A DNA stretch of 64,000 bases. Source: Tipula vernalis. Lineage: Eukaryota > Arthropoda > Insecta > Diptera > Tipulidae. The stretch covers positions 463,300,995 to 463,364,994 of the forward strand of contig OY282558.1 of assembly GCA_958295665.1 (NCBI GenBank), read 5' to 3'. The position numbers and the translations under genes are program-made. Positions within the stretch are counted from its first letter, which is position 1, and every line of letters begins with the position of its first letter. Positions 21,730-34,188 of this stretch are shown here, piece by piece. The notes under the pieces are model-generated. The model searched no databases. It worked only from the letters and a program-made list of their open reading frames with translations, and had not been told where the DNA came from.

Positions 21730-22710
21730 CTATTCAGAGAAAACAATAATTCAGAGAAAATGAAAATTCTGAGGAAACAACAATTAAAAAAAAAATTTTA
21801 CTATGTCATTTGGAACTTGAGGAAGGATGAAAATTTGCACGAACTACAAGATTCATTTACTCGTATAATATAAAGATATTAGGCAAACATGTATCATTTG
21901 TAGTGTTCGGTTTAGCAGTTAAAATTAAATTAGTCCACATCTAAGTGAATTAACTCCCCAATGAAGAAATTAAATTATTCTAAAGCTAGGAAATATTTTA
22001 TTGTGAAATAACACCCTAATGAAGAAAAATTAAATATTTCCCAACTTTGCTGGGATTTTAGTTTCGGTTTATGACATAAATACCAAAAAATTAAATAACT
22101 TCCAATTTTGCAATCTCTAAAAGAAAGATTTAATTTTTAAATCTTATGAAAAATAGGGGTTTCCATTCTAATTTTAAAATTAAATCTCCATTTTCCAGAA
22201 TATCTTAAAATTAAATGTTCCACTTCCAGAGTTTCTGGGATTTCTGTTGAAAATTTTTTAGAATTTCTGGAAAAGGAAGCGACTGACAATTAAAAAATTT
22301 AAATTTTTTTAGTAGCTAGTAACTTGGGGAAAAATTTCTTTATCAATTACGTTCTAAACGAAAAAATTCGCAAAAATTTATTTTTTCAAGTTATTTCATT
22401 TGATTAATGTGGATTTATTTCATTTTAAAAAAATTAAAGAATGTTGGAAGCTACTTCATTTCTGTTTAAATTCGAAATTTCAAAAATTTATGATCATATC
22501 ATGTACATTATAAAATTTTGGAAAAGCAAAATTTACTATTTTACCTATTGATTTTATTCAAAGAAGCGAAAATTGGTGGATATACTATATTTAGAAAAAT
22601 ACCTAATTCTAAACATAATTTCATCGAATTTTAGAATTATATTTTCTCAGAATTGTCGTTTCCTCAGAATTATCTTGTTCTAAGAATTGTTTTTCTCAGA
22701 TATGTTTTTC
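21730..22710. repeat. Possible non-autonomous element with inverted AATTCTGAGGAAAC ends
   Basis: Words of the type TTCAGAGAAAA and AATTCTGAGGAAAC(A/G)ACAATT occur near 21735-21790 and, inverted, near 22640-22710. In between is AT-rich sequence with repeated CCCTAATGAAGAAA-like words (about 21957 and 22013). The arrangement suggests an old MITE-like element with degenerate subterminal repeats. The exact ends and target duplication are not visible. Confidence 0.25.
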
Positions 22711-24024
22711 ACAGAATTGAAGTGAAGCCTAACCTGAAGTGCAACCTATGAGCTAGATGAATAAAATGCGATGGAAAGGTTGGCTTAGGTAAGAGTTTTA
22801 ATTCATATTTAGATTGAAATAGCAGAATGATGTCAGAACAAAGAAATATTTTGTACAGTACACAACCAAATACAGAAAACCAAATGCTACCGAAGCAAGC
22901 TATAATCTAACGCTCAACGCTTCGTCCTATAATCCAGGATTTGATCCTTCAGTTATCCAAATCATTTACAACATTTTCGATATCGTTTTTTAGGCACAGC
23001 CTTGGCTTTTTTATTAACTTAAAATACAAAAGTAAAAATAATGAATAATGCAGAACCCATCCAAAATATAAATCTCGCATTCGTCGAAAATTCAAGTACA
23101 AATATCCGAGCAATGTGTTGCTGATTATACAAACACATCAATGCTACATAATTAAATCCCAGTATTTTTCCATTTTTATTTTTATCTTGTAAAAATAAAA
23201 ATAAAAACATTTTCCTAACAATAAAAAATTAATTTAAAATTTTTAAACATTTTTGTTTTGTTCCGCATTTCCATAACAGAAGTTTAAAGTTGGGGAAAAT
23301 CATTTTTTTTAATGATTTTTTGTTAAAAATGTTAAATGACTTTTTTCCTCTCTAATTTGCTTTATGTTACTTATTGCTTGTTTGTATGTTGTTTGTTGGT
23401 TGGTGATTATTTTTTGTTTGTGTTTTCTGAATATTGTGTTTATGTGTATTTATATATGTATGTTCGTGTGCATGAGTGCTAGAAACAGAAGAGGAATATT
23501 TAATGAAAATTAAACAGCAAATTAAGAATATAAAAATAACCAACGGTTCTGAAACAGTAATAAAATATATTTTATTCCCATTTTAAACAATTTTTGTTTT
23601 TGTTTTTGTAAATGCATAATTACCGGAAATGATAAAATATAAAAATGGTACAAAATAAAAATTACTTGCAAATTAAATTGGTTTGTATTTAGTATTTTGT
23701 GAGGAAAATCGATTCATTTGCAGTCATATAACAAACATTTTGTAATTGTTTGAGGGATCAGTCGTTTATGTACAGTACTCATATCATCACGATGTTTACA
23801 GCCGGAAATACAAAAAAAACTTGTACATATATGCCATTATGTCGATATATCACAATACATTTTTTATGTTGAAGAAAATTAAGTTATATTCTTTTATGTT
23901 GAAGTTTATATTATTATACGTTGTATATCTCTAAACTTCTGTTCGAAAAGTTATTTGCCTCTATATTATATCAATGTATTCGTTTATGCTTACGAGTGTA
24001 ATTTACCTTTTTTATCGACAATTT

Positions 24025-24041
24025 GGGGGGGGGGAGGGGGG
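24025..24041 (+). repeat. G-tract (10 G, A, 6 G)
   Basis: A run of ten G, one A and six G sits in strongly AT-rich DNA. Such a tract can form G-quadruplex structure in vitro and is a known slippage and sequencing-error hotspot. No gene is adjacent. Confidence 0.8.
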
Positions 24042-24604
24042 AGTAAGTAACATTAAAAAGAATATTTTTCTTTTTGTAGGATAAATTCGAATACAAAAAA
24101 TGCCTTTCTTAGTATTCTTCGTTTACTCCATATTTAGAGGAGTGTCTTTGCGAGCTTAGGATAAGATTAAAGTGATATGATGAAAAAGGATATTAGTTTT
24201 TCTCAATGTTTAAAGTTTAATAGATCAATACGATTATTATTTGTTATATTATTATCTCGAATGCAGGAAGAATATAAAAGAAGTTTTTAGGAAGTACATG
24301 ACTTTTGGAAATCTATCTTCGTATGATATAAAGCAAGCCTTTAAATTTTGTTAATTTTTCAACAATTGCTAATATAGGTATTATATATATGTGAATTTCG
24401 ATAGTTTATCTAAATATACGAGTATCTGGCTTGGTACGGGCACAATGGTATCAAATTAAGGGCCCAAATTTGCCGCAAAACTTACGTTGCAAATTTTAAA
24501 ACGTTCTGAATAACTCATTCAAAAAATAAATTTGGTAGCCAATACCATAAATAAACAATCTGTCATTTGTGCGATTGTTTCAAACAAATGAATTACTTTC
24601 TGTA

Positions 24605-24801
24605 CCAGCGGTATTTATTAAAACTCAACATGTTACTAAGTAACTTTATAATATTAATTTATTAACATAAAATATACGCTAGTTCATTACATAATATTGT
24701 ATTTTTATGTAATGAACTATTGCGTATATGGTATTTTATGTTAATAACTTAATATTATAAAGTTAATTAGTAACAAGTTGAGTTTTAATAAATACCGCTG
24801 G
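24605..24801. mobile_element. 197-bp fold-back MITE
   Basis: Almost the whole element is one inverted repeat. The left arm 24605-24692 starts CCAGCGGTATTTATTAAAAC, the loop is about 14 bases (24693-24706), and the right arm is 24707-24801. The arms differ by a handful of substitutions and one small indel. It has no coding capacity. Outside the arms TGT/ACA extends the pairing, and no clear target duplication remains. This is typical of a non-autonomous fold-back DNA transposon whose family I cannot assign. Confidence 0.75.
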
Positions 24802-27749
24802 ACACAACAATACAAAGAATCGGGGTAAATATCAATATTTTAAATTTACAGATCTTCATTCTCATAAAAATATGTTTTGTGCATTTTTTAAAATTAAATA
24901 AGTAAATCAAAATTTAAAAAAAAAAATCTTCTTGAAAAACTAAAACTTTTCTACTTTTATATTTTTTTTTTTTTTTTTTTTTTTGCAACTTTAAATCATT
25001 CTTTTGCTTTTCCTCAATTATATTTAATAATATCTAATTTTTAATTAATTAACATAAAAAAAATACTTTTATGAAAAATAGAAAACATACATACATACAT
25101 GCTATACCTACTACAAGAGCTGCTGTCTCAAAAATATTTTTATTTAGCTTTCGATATTTCCTAATAATAGGATGATTTTTAAAATAAATGTAACCAAATA
25201 AATATGTAAATGTATGTATGTACATATGTACGATTCATCACATCAGAATATTCGATTTTTATATCTTTGTGAAGAAATTAAATTTTTTTTAAAAGCTTTC
25301 TTTCTATATATTACCTACATAAAAGAAGCATCTTTCATACCAATATTTACCTGGAAACGTTTTTGGTTTTTTTGTTAGTAAAAATTTTAATTTTTATTGT
25401 AAATATTTAGATTACAATAAAATGGGAAATCATTTTGAACTTGAATCTCTAAAACAAATTGTGTTCTATATAGCTAGACCAAACAGCACTATTTCTGCAT
25501 TAATCAAACGCAATCATGCCCTCACTAAACTTCTAATTTTCTTGTATCTGGCAAATTATGGAAGTAAGTGTAAACTTCTCATTAGACCCAAATTATATTT
25601 CCTAAATCGTCATAGAGATTCAAAAGGTACAAAAGAATTCCTTTAATATTACATAAGTATATAATTCAAACTAAATTAATTATTTACATTCTAACATAAT
25701 ATATTAATTTATTTTTATATCTCAGGAATTAATTTAGTTCAAGGGTTGCAAAAAAAAAAATTTTGTTTCCTTATAATAAGCATATATGAGAGTATGTACC
25801 ACCTTCGTACGTACACAAGAAAATTTTCCTTTACATATTTTTCATGTTGTAAAACATAGAACCCTTTTTTTTGCTTGTTTTGTGTTTATAATTATGTACA
25901 ACGATAATATATGATTTGGAGAAAATAGAATTAACCTTGACCTCGAAATTTTTTTTTGTATATACTGTTTAGAAATGATATCAAGCACTACACACTACAC
26001 TAGAAAAGATATCAAGCACTACACAATATGCCTGTATTTGTGAAAGTCATTAAAAGGTTCAAAGTCAAAGGACATAACCAATGCATCTAACTAAAATTTT
26101 TTATTTAAAATAAACTATGATGTGAAGGTTTCTGATAAGGTTTTAATAATTCAATATTATTTATACAATATTGTAAGACGATGATAAATGGAAATTTTGT
26201 CTGTTGGCACATAATGCCCAATATGTTCAGTTCATGCATTATATGCCCATAAATATATTCAGATAAATAAAAGTTTTCTTTATTCGAAAATCATCAATCA
26301 CATGCGCTCATATGATCAATATAAAAATTGATTGATTAGATCAAATATTCAAATCAAATTTCGCATAAAATTAAAATCTTGCTCTATACATGCAGACAGA
26401 TGAGAAATTACAAAAATTGAAGTTTTGATAAAACCGGAAAGTTTAATAATTTATCATTTCATCATGTCTAAGTAAAAATCCGCAAAGCTTTATACAGATT
26501 TGGTAAAAAAAACAACAAAAAAAGGTCAAAAGTGATTTCGAATTTATTGACTTCCTTTTTTTATTATTTTTTGTATGATTATTATTGATAGGTTAACCAA
26601 CAAAAATCGACAGTTTATTTTATTTTATACATGGGGTCACGTATTGTACGCAATATTGTATATAACAAAGTATGAAGAACCGTGCATCAATTTTTTTTCT
26701 ATATCATCATGTCATGATAAAACTCTATATAAAATGTTTATCCAGCATCATTTGTGCAACAAATCAAATTAATATTAACAGATACCTATATTTTATTCCA
26801 TGTATTTTATTTCGGTTATTAATAACACTTCACATATTTTTGTATTTTTTATTTGCATGTTAAAAGAAAGTTTGGAAACTTGAAACTAGATTAATGTCTC
26901 TCTAGTAAAAAAATCTCCCTTTAACGTGGCATTTAATTTGAATCGCACAAAAAACGTAACCAACATGTGATTTAAATATTACTAAACGAATCTGCAAACC
27001 GACAAGTAGGTACTGCAATCAAACCGCAAAATAAATTCATACATACGAGATATCGAACTAATTCCATTTAATAAAGCGACCTTAAGGCACGCGATATTTC
27101 CACACAATATACCATACGAATTGGATTATACAGAAAAACCAACAACTCATTTGGATTTAAGAATTATTTTCTGTATTTCGAAACAGTATAGCAGTAGATA
27201 TACTAACAAATGTAGTACACATAGACATACAACCGAAACACGTTGGATAGATTTAACCAGTAACCCTGATAAACATAGTTTTTCTATTCTTCATTTTGCT
27301 TTTTATATATTGTTGTATTGTATATAGTGTTAAAGTTTCCCTGTTCCCCGTTACTATATAATGTACACCCGCTGTTGTTATTGGATTTTAATACTGTAAA
27401 AACTGTGAAAATTAATCTAGACGACGACGACGCGACAGCAACGAAGAAAAACTAAATTAGTTTCATTTTATGGTTGAATTAAGTTCTTAAATTATATAAG
27501 TTATGTTTAAATGTCAGGTACAAATAACTATTGGACTTTAGCAGCGATTTTTGTTTTGCTTTTAGTATATATGAATAATTAACGAGATGGAATTTGATGG
27601 CGAAGAATTTTATAAAAATAAAATTTTCTATGCTTGTAGGAATGATTTCATACAGAAATATGCAGCGGGAAACTACTTAATTTAAGCGTGAAGTATTATT
27701 ACCTGTTTCGGAGAATATTAACAGAACTTTTTTTTATGACTATTTTTTG

Positions 27750-28195
27750 GGCAAGGTGAACCACCGTTGAACAATTTAACTTTTCAACAATTCTAAAATC
27801 TTGTCAGCAATAGTCTTGTGGAAGCCAATTACAGTTGTTGAAGTGAGTACTATTTGAAGGGTTCTGAAAAATGCTGCACAGGGTCCGAATGTGTATTAAC
27901 AAAAATGATTGGTTTGACGAGGAGTGTCGTCCTGCTATTAAGCACAAAATATAACAGAGAAGCGTAAACCCGTTTCTGAATCGCACGCAAAAACTCAGAG
28001 GTTCTTGGTAGAAGAACCGCTTAGACAAATTTGTAGACTGAACAAGCATGAGTGTTGAATGGAAGAAGTTATGAAAGTAAAACAACTCAGCAATGAACAT
28101 GATTCGCGTAATTTCTTTAAAGGAATTACAGGAGTGCACCCTACTTTCAGACCTAGTTCAACTGTCATTCGGGATCACAGGACCACCAGAACAAA
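27750..28195 (+). pseudogene. Non-LTR retrotransposon ORF2 fragment (between endonuclease and RT)
   Basis: The plus strand reads WFDEEC at 27910-27927, followed by a basic region (KLREVLGR) and a later FFKGITGVHPTFRPS near 28110. In CR1/Jockey-type and related elements, W(F/W)(D/N)xEC introduces the linker between endonuclease and reverse transcriptase, followed by an FY/FFK.(I/V)..... segment. Stops interrupt the frame. The endonuclease and the RT palm are both absent. The subfamily cannot be told. Confidence 0.5.
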
Positions 28196-28439
28196 TATAT
28201 TTGTAATTGATTTTCTCGATTGATTAGGATTTAGAAAAGATAGAAAAACAATTTTATATGCAATCAATGAACAGAAAACAAATATAAAAATATTTGTACC
28301 CACCTCCTTGTTTTGAACAATAAAATTCAGAACATTTTTAAAAGGAAAGAGAAATCTTTACACTTTATAATGCATTTAAAATAGATAGACTTGGGAAACT
28401 TTAAACACTAATCAAAAAATAAACAAAGCACCACTTATT

Positions 28440-28560
28440 GTTTTCGATGACGGGGTACAAAATTAGGGAACATTTTCTTCACATTATCTAGACGATTCTG
28501 AACATCCAATTGCATTTGGGTCAAAGACTCTGATTGATTAAGACCCAGATTCAGCTAAAT
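28440..28560 (+). pseudogene. Ty3/gypsy pol scrap (RT-RNase H junction)
   Basis: A short frame with one stop reads VFDDGVQN, then SHYLDDSEHPIAFGSKTLI. The usual gypsy RNase H start is a D.S..G.GA motif followed by LSH....G.E.PIAFASRTL. Only about 35 codons are recognisable, and flanking sequence does not continue the domain. Confidence 0.5.
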
Positions 28561-28793
28561 GGAGAAGGAAACTTTTTGCCAAACTACGGTGGAACTACCT
28601 CAAAATCTGGCGAAAACTATAATTCGGACGAACTTTCGGTGAAATTAAAATTTTGACAAAATTGAAACTTCATCGCAAATTAAATATCCAATGGCGAAAT
28701 TTAAAATTCAGTTAGTAAAGGAGTTAAATCAGAATAAAAACTGTAATCTTGAGGAACCCGGTTCATGTAGTTAAAATAAAATTTCTCTGCTGC

Positions 28794-28824
28794 AAGCTTT
28801 TTCAAAGAAATTTTGAAAAAGCTT
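28794..28824. repeat. Perfect 13-bp hairpin
   Basis: AAGCTTTTTCAAA and TTTGAAAAAGCTT flank a five-base loop. It is a short perfect stem in AT-rich intron sequence with no known function, possibly a transposon scar. Confidence 0.6.
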
Positions 28825-30723
28825 TAAAAACTTTGAAAACAAATATCTCAAGTTATTGGGGATGGTCAGGGCCTTTTTAAGTTACTGATTTTGAATTTGA
28901 TGTTAGTTTTAGAAAATTCAAAATGAGCGATCCCCTTTTTACTCTAGAAAAAGAAATATTTCAATTTCTTATTGACATGTGAAAATAGTTTTCCAGGGGT
29001 TTTTAAGGTAGTGAATAATTTATTATTCACTTTAATCTAGAAGTCAAACGAAGAGATTACAAAATAAAACACGAAAATCAGAAGATATGCAACGGTTTCC
29101 GAAGTGAAATGCTACTCCACTAAAGAGTCTCTCTCATTCTGAATTTGAATTTTTAGGAAAAAAAATTGGATTATGATATTTCAATATTACTAGACTTTGC
29201 GAATTTTGTAAATAAGCCAATGAACAAATGAAATTTTACTATATGCAAGTGAAATTTGTTAACACGCCAAATTTTGTAAAGTTTATAAATTAGAAATATA
29301 TTTGTTAATTTAGAATTTAGAAATATAAAATTTATAAATTGTAATTCGTAATTTTAAAGTTACCTGGATTGTCGAAAATAAATTTTAAAATGTTAAACTC
29401 ATTTATTTTCAAAAATAAACTTTCAAATGTCAGTTTAATAAGAATTTTAAACTCAGATTTCTGGGTTGCAAATTGGATCTATGGAGATTCGGAATGTTTC
29501 AGAGATTTTAGCGTTGCTCCAAAGTATAAATAATAACATAGTAAATAGTTTCAATAAAGGATTTGAAGGATCACATAAGAAAGGATATTCATTTACTTTG
29601 TTGTTGTTGCACTTATTTGCCATAATCCAGTTCTTCACTTCACATCATACATATCCCGTCAATATACAATAACGAAAAGTATTTTAGATTACATAATCAG
29701 CTTACCGTTAAAAAAATATGATACGAATTTTTTCACATTTCAAACATACATTTTCAACTCGCAAATCCAATCAATCAAAAGAAAAATCCTTAATCCCTAA
29801 AATATTTGTGTACATATAGACATTTCTATTTAATTTATTTGTTTATTTAACAAAACAATCTCTGAAAAATAAGCGTACATATACTAATAAAATTGAAATT
29901 ATATTCTAAAACAAAAAAAAAAATTAACTCATCAACCTTTTTTTACTAAAGTTAATCGATCTGAAAAATGTATAAAATGAATCGTAAATTTAATTGTCAA
30001 TCGATATATAATTTTCCAATTTTCAAAATTGAAAAATTCGCACACATCGTAATCGAAACATATTATAGGAATAGCAAAAAATATTTAGGGAATCAATTCA
30101 ATGACATCAATCTAATCTCAAGTTGTCGATTTCGTTCGACGGATATAATCATACTCGCATATATGTATATTTCCATTTTGTGGCGTAACAAACACAATAT
30201 GCGGTAGATGTGTCGATGGTATACACATACACAAAAAAAAATTAAACTGTTAATACGATATATATTTTTGTAGGCATAACACAGTATTAGTTGATAAAAA
30301 CATGATTAGATTGTTATTTTGTTGGTTTCAAAAAGGATTAACCATTGTACATTTCCTGTGCTTATACAAAAATAAAGCTTCGATATGTGCTTTTCGTTTT
30401 TTTTATAATTTATTTAAAAAAATAATAAAAATTGTATACACCACCAAACCATGAAATTTAAACTCTCGATTTTAATTTCAAGTAGCAACTATGTATATAT
30501 GTTTCGTATTTTATAACAGACATTAAAAAAAAACTTTATAAAAAGTACTGTGCATTGTATTGCGGTGAATTTTATTACGGCTATTTATTATAATTATTAT
30601 CGTGAAAAAATAGTTTGCGTGTTTGTTGTTATTTTATTTATTTAATTATATTTTTTTTTTTTTTTAATTTTAAGTTTCTATTTACGAATTGATAAGAGAA
30701 TTTTAATTATTATTTGTACTCAC

Positions 30724-30851
30724 CGATACAAGGATTATGATTTACCATACTAAAAATTTTATCACAACGCCTTTTCATATGATTGTTCGGGCAAATGCAT
30801 CCGAACATGGGTGACAGGCGTAAATTTGTCCAGGCCTCGTGGCATGCCTCT
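30724..30851 (-). CDS. Gfrl: GFR-alpha-like receptor, exon encoding the second half of a GDNF-receptor domain
   Basis: A minus-strand exon of 128 nt is bounded by an acceptor (AATTCCAG, AG at 30853-30852) and a strong donor (G/GTGAGTAC, intron from 30723). The first base completes an Arg codon begun in the exon at 36776-36629. The peptide reads EACHEAWTNLRLSPMFGCIC, then PNNHMKRRCDKIFSMVNHNP, then CI, with five cysteines. The spacing (C, then CxC, then RRC, then NPC) is that of GDNF-receptor/GAS1 domains, the ligand- or partner-binding modules of GFR-alpha co-receptors. Flies have one such receptor, Gfrl, an extracellular protein linked to Ret signalling and cell adhesion. The outgoing phase fits the exon at 16130-15678. 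Confidence 0.85.
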
Positions 30852-31607
30852 CTGGAATTAACGAAATATAATTAATTAGTCGATTTTCTCTCTGTTTTCC
30901 GATTAAATCATTTTTTATTTTTTATTTTAATTGTAAAAAGAATTGTACGAGATAATTTATTAGGTTTCGTCAAATTATTTGTATAACAAATTATTTTTGG
31001 TCAAATTATTGATGGAATTGGTTGGAGACCGGAAATTAGGCTTTTTCTTTTAATGCTGAAAACAACTTCACAGTATAATTTGAACAAGAAAATTTTGGAT
31101 TCTTGTCGATGTCAAACTTTTAAATTACGTAAACTTTAAAATATAAATCAATTGACGAGAATTATTTGGTTGAAATAACGTTTAAACACGCAATTCTCAG
31201 TATATGAAGAGTATGAGGGCTTCTTAAAATTTTATGTTTGTTTAAAGTTGTTTGTTTTATTTAAAGTTTACATCGGTTCTTACAATCTGCATATTTTGAG
31301 ATAATTTCACGTCTAAAAATATTGTATTTTGCCCGGGAAAGTGGTAAGTTGGAAATATAATATTTTCTTCATTGAACGTCTTGTTAATGTACAAATCAAT
31401 CATGAACCTTAGCATGGTTAAAAATTATAAAATAATATAAAAATAAGCATAGTCGAGTCCTTGAAATTACTTAAAATCGTCTTCTAAATATTCGAAGATA
31501 CATAAGTCAACTCATTTGCTCATAATAAAACCCTTTGTGAAATAAAAAATGATTTACTATGATAAAGATATTGTTTGAGGTTAAGTGAAGTGCTGTATCA
31601 TTAATAA

Positions 31608-32560
31608 ATGTCTTACTATAAATTTGCTGCACTAAATTCAAACCTGGATAATGAATATTCTGCTAGTGCCATAGTGTCTCTACCTAAACAGGTAGAACTA
31701 AAAATGTTATCGCAAGCAAATAGTAGGGACGCATATTCAAGCGAAAGCATCGCTTCCTTTCTGGTACGGTCAGAGCTGTACTCGGATAACATACTAATAA
31801 TATTAATTCGACTAGAATAACCATTACAACTGGTGGTGCTGGATCTGCAACAGAGAGGTTAACTGAGACAGAATCAACTTTTGATACTTCCTTAGAAGAA
31901 GTTAACAAATTAAAGTCTATCATTAAGGAGCTAAAGCAATCGAATAATTTTATATCCAATCAGTATGATGAAATGTAGGTGAAATAATGTGATAACACCG
32001 TTGCCGATATCTAGCTGGAAACTGAATTAGACAAATTCAAGGAAAAATGTATGCTAAATAATTTTTCCTTAAATAATCTAGAATCCAAGGTAGATGAACT
32101 GCATCAACAGTCAATAAACAACTACTTAGTAATAGCTGGGTTACCAAAAAAAAACATTGATTGTAAAACTTTAGTGGGGAATATTTTGAAAGAAATCGGA
32201 AGTGAAGCGTCCATCAATGACATATGTGATATTAAATGTACAAACAAATCGAAGCAAAGCAAACTAATCTTCTGTTAATATTAAAAACGCTAACAACAGT
32301 TCGAAGGAATTCAAACTACTGGTAGTGTTAAGGCTACAGAAAATTTGTACTCACTAATAAAGTAGGGTATGAATTGCAAGTGGATCTTCAATTTTTTTTA
32401 CGGGATAAGCTTACACCATTTAAAATGAACTTATACAGCGATGCTCAAAAGCTGAAGAAAATGTTGGGATTCGGATACTTATATATATGTCAACAGATCT
32501 ACGGCAATTAAGCGCGAATTTGTATATCGAACATCAAAAAAGTGGAATTCGCTAATACAC
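31608..32560 (+). pseudogene. Non-LTR retrotransposon ORF1-like remnant
   Basis: Plus-strand frames carry a heptad-like stretch (LEEVNKLKSIIKELKQ near 31890) predicting coiled coil. Next comes an intact piece (32051-32278) with LESKVDELHQQSINNYLVIA, GLPKK and ICDIKC. Past a frameshift, there are traces of an (L/Y)TPFK-NEL....LK segment near 32415. The order coiled coil, N(N/Y)LVI.GLP, then a small RRM-like region ending in a K.LF..A..LK word, is seen in ORF1-type proteins of insect non-LTR elements. Stops and shifts are frequent, and no ORF2 follows. Confidence 0.5.
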
Positions 32561-32981
32561 TTCAAATTTCCGGAGGAATACAAAATGAATAAATTTAAGG
32601 TAGCTATTAATCTTTACTTGAAGGATCGCGCATTGGGTGCAGAAGCTCTGACAGTTACAAGGAGCTAGGGCCGTTAATAAGTCCGCTCTGCACCCAATTA
32701 AAATATGTATATAAAAAAAAAAAAAAAAATAATAATAAGATAGAACTAAATATAATCACAATTGAAATGTAACGCTTGGAAATACAAATAATAAATGTAC
32801 ATACTATCCCAAGTTGCTGTATTTTTTTGTCATCCATCGACATTTAATAAAAATTTGTAAATATTTAAATAATTTACACAATGCAATGTGCACGTGGTCT
32901 ACACAAAATGGGCCTTTAAACGGGATCTAAATTCAGTTTAATGACGTCGTCGTTTATCCCCATCTAAAATGAAAAAAAAGG

Positions 32982-33064
32982 GTCACGGGCTAGGTTATTT
33001 TCACCATTGATTTTAGATTTATCCACATATAAAATCAATGACGAAAATAACATACGTCCGTTAC
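32982..33064. repeat. 83-bp fold-back (MITE-like palindrome)
   Basis: GTTATTTTCACCATTGATTT (32994 on) pairs with its inverted partner ending at 33051. The outer parts (GTCACGGGC at 32982 and GTCCGTTAC at 33056-33064) continue the pairing with mismatches. The loop is about 14 bases. It is probably a small fold-back element or the joined ends of a deleted one. Confidence 0.6.
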
Positions 33065-33378
33065 AGCAGATTAAATTCACTAAATAAAAAAATGGGAATT
33101 CCGAATTCATCTCTTTTGGATTCTATCGTTATTGTTTTTTCTATACTGAAAGGTAGATGATTTCATCACTAATCAAATGACTAAAAATTTGTTTTCTAGT
33201 TGGCTTTGGAAATGTTTCTTTTTTGGTTTTTCATTTAAACACGGTAAAAAAAATTCATTTTTATTGTTATACGTGAATAAATCCAGTTAATTTTCCTTTA
33301 TTTTGGTTAGTTTTATTAAAATAAAAAATATTAAATAAAAATTAAATTAGTGTTGTAAATTGTTTTTAAAAAAATTAG

Positions 33379-34188
33379 GAAAAAAAAAACAAAAGCCTAA
33401 ACGATGTTGTGAAGGAGAAAGCCGGTGTTAATGTCTGTGTACAAACCGTTCGTCGCGTCATACAGAAAGCTAAACATCTTAAACGGATGAAAATTAAGAA
33501 AAGGCCACCATTAAACGAAGCTCGAAAAAACAATCGGCTTCAATTTGGGAAAGGGCATATGACATGGAATAACCAGTGGTATAAAGTCGTGTTTTCCAAT
33601 GAGAAAAAATTCAATTTAGACGGGCCGGATGGTTATAACTATTATTTCCTTGACCTATGCCAACAAGAGCTAGTTCTCAATCGACATCATAGCAGGGAAG
33701 AACGGGTTATGGTCTGGGGAGGTATTTCATACTACGGTGGGATTGAGTTAGCTTTTCAAAATCCAAAAATTACAGCTAAATCGTTTCTGTCTGTTATGGA
33801 TTCAGCATTTCCAAAGTTTCAACAGAGGTTTGGACCACTGAAATGGACTTATCAGCAACATAACGCTCCTATATATACGGCAAGGATTGTAAAAGGCTGG
33901 ATTTCCAAGAAAAAGGTCGATTTACTAAAATGGCTCCCGTACTCTCCTGAATTAAATATTATGGAAAACGTTTGGGGATGGCTTTCTCGCAAGGTTTATG
34001 AAGGGGATAAGCAGTATAATGATAAGGAGTTGCTTATTGAAGCCATCAAAGCTGCTTGGGCCGACATTTCTTTGAATTATTTGAAGTCTCTATACGATTC
34101 AATGCCCAATAGATTATTTGAGTTATTTCAAAGAATGGAGGCAGCACTCGTTATTAAAATAAATAAAAAAATATATTATTATAAATAA
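33379..34188 (+). pseudogene. Tc1-like (DD34E) transposase, 5'-truncated, catalytic Asp residues lost
   Basis: A long uninterrupted frame (259 codons counted from the GTG at 33409) has no ATG before codon 27, so the normal N-terminus with its first helix-turn-helix is missing. The second HTH end (QTVRRVIQKAKHLKRMK) and the linker KKRPPLN are present. The catalytic core follows: VVFSNEKKFNLDGPDGYNYY, MVWGGISYYG, YQQHNAPIYTA and LPYSPELNIMENVWGWL. The normal triad would be Asp in FSDE, Asp in QQDNAP and Glu. Here they are Asn (33598-33600), His (33859-33861) and Glu (33964-33966), with 34 residues between the last two. Both changes need only one base each. Cutting activity should be abolished. 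No terminal repeats were found. Confidence 0.85.

Larger units (their letters stand above)
16131..30723. other. Putative 14.6-kb intron filled with mobile-element remnants
   Basis: This lies between two phase-compatible minus-strand exons. It holds a DUF4817-type deletion element, two mariner remnants, a gypsy remnant, a fold-back MITE, non-LTR and gypsy scraps, a G-rich tract and otherwise AT-rich DNA. I looked on the minus strand for further Cys-rich exons with splice sites and found none convincing. Stretches 23000-24600, 24810-27740 and 28830-30720 show only AT-rich sequence, microsatellites such as (ACAT)n near 25086, and small unexplained open frames. Confidence 0.45.

Noticed and set aside
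23019..23210. Hydrophobic minus-strand frame that could be a membrane exon of the receptor
   Set aside because: It begins in a simple AAAAATA repeat, has no good acceptor or donor in phase, and hydrophobicity is expected by chance in T-rich DNA.
27804..28139. 111-codon minus-strand open frame
   Set aside because: It is the antisense of a non-LTR ORF2 fragment whose plus-strand motif (WFDEEC) is recognisable.
33409..33411. GTG as the start of the Tc1 transposase
   Set aside because: The frame is open upstream of it and the family's N-terminus is missing. Eukaryotic genes rarely start with GTG, so this is a truncation and not a start.
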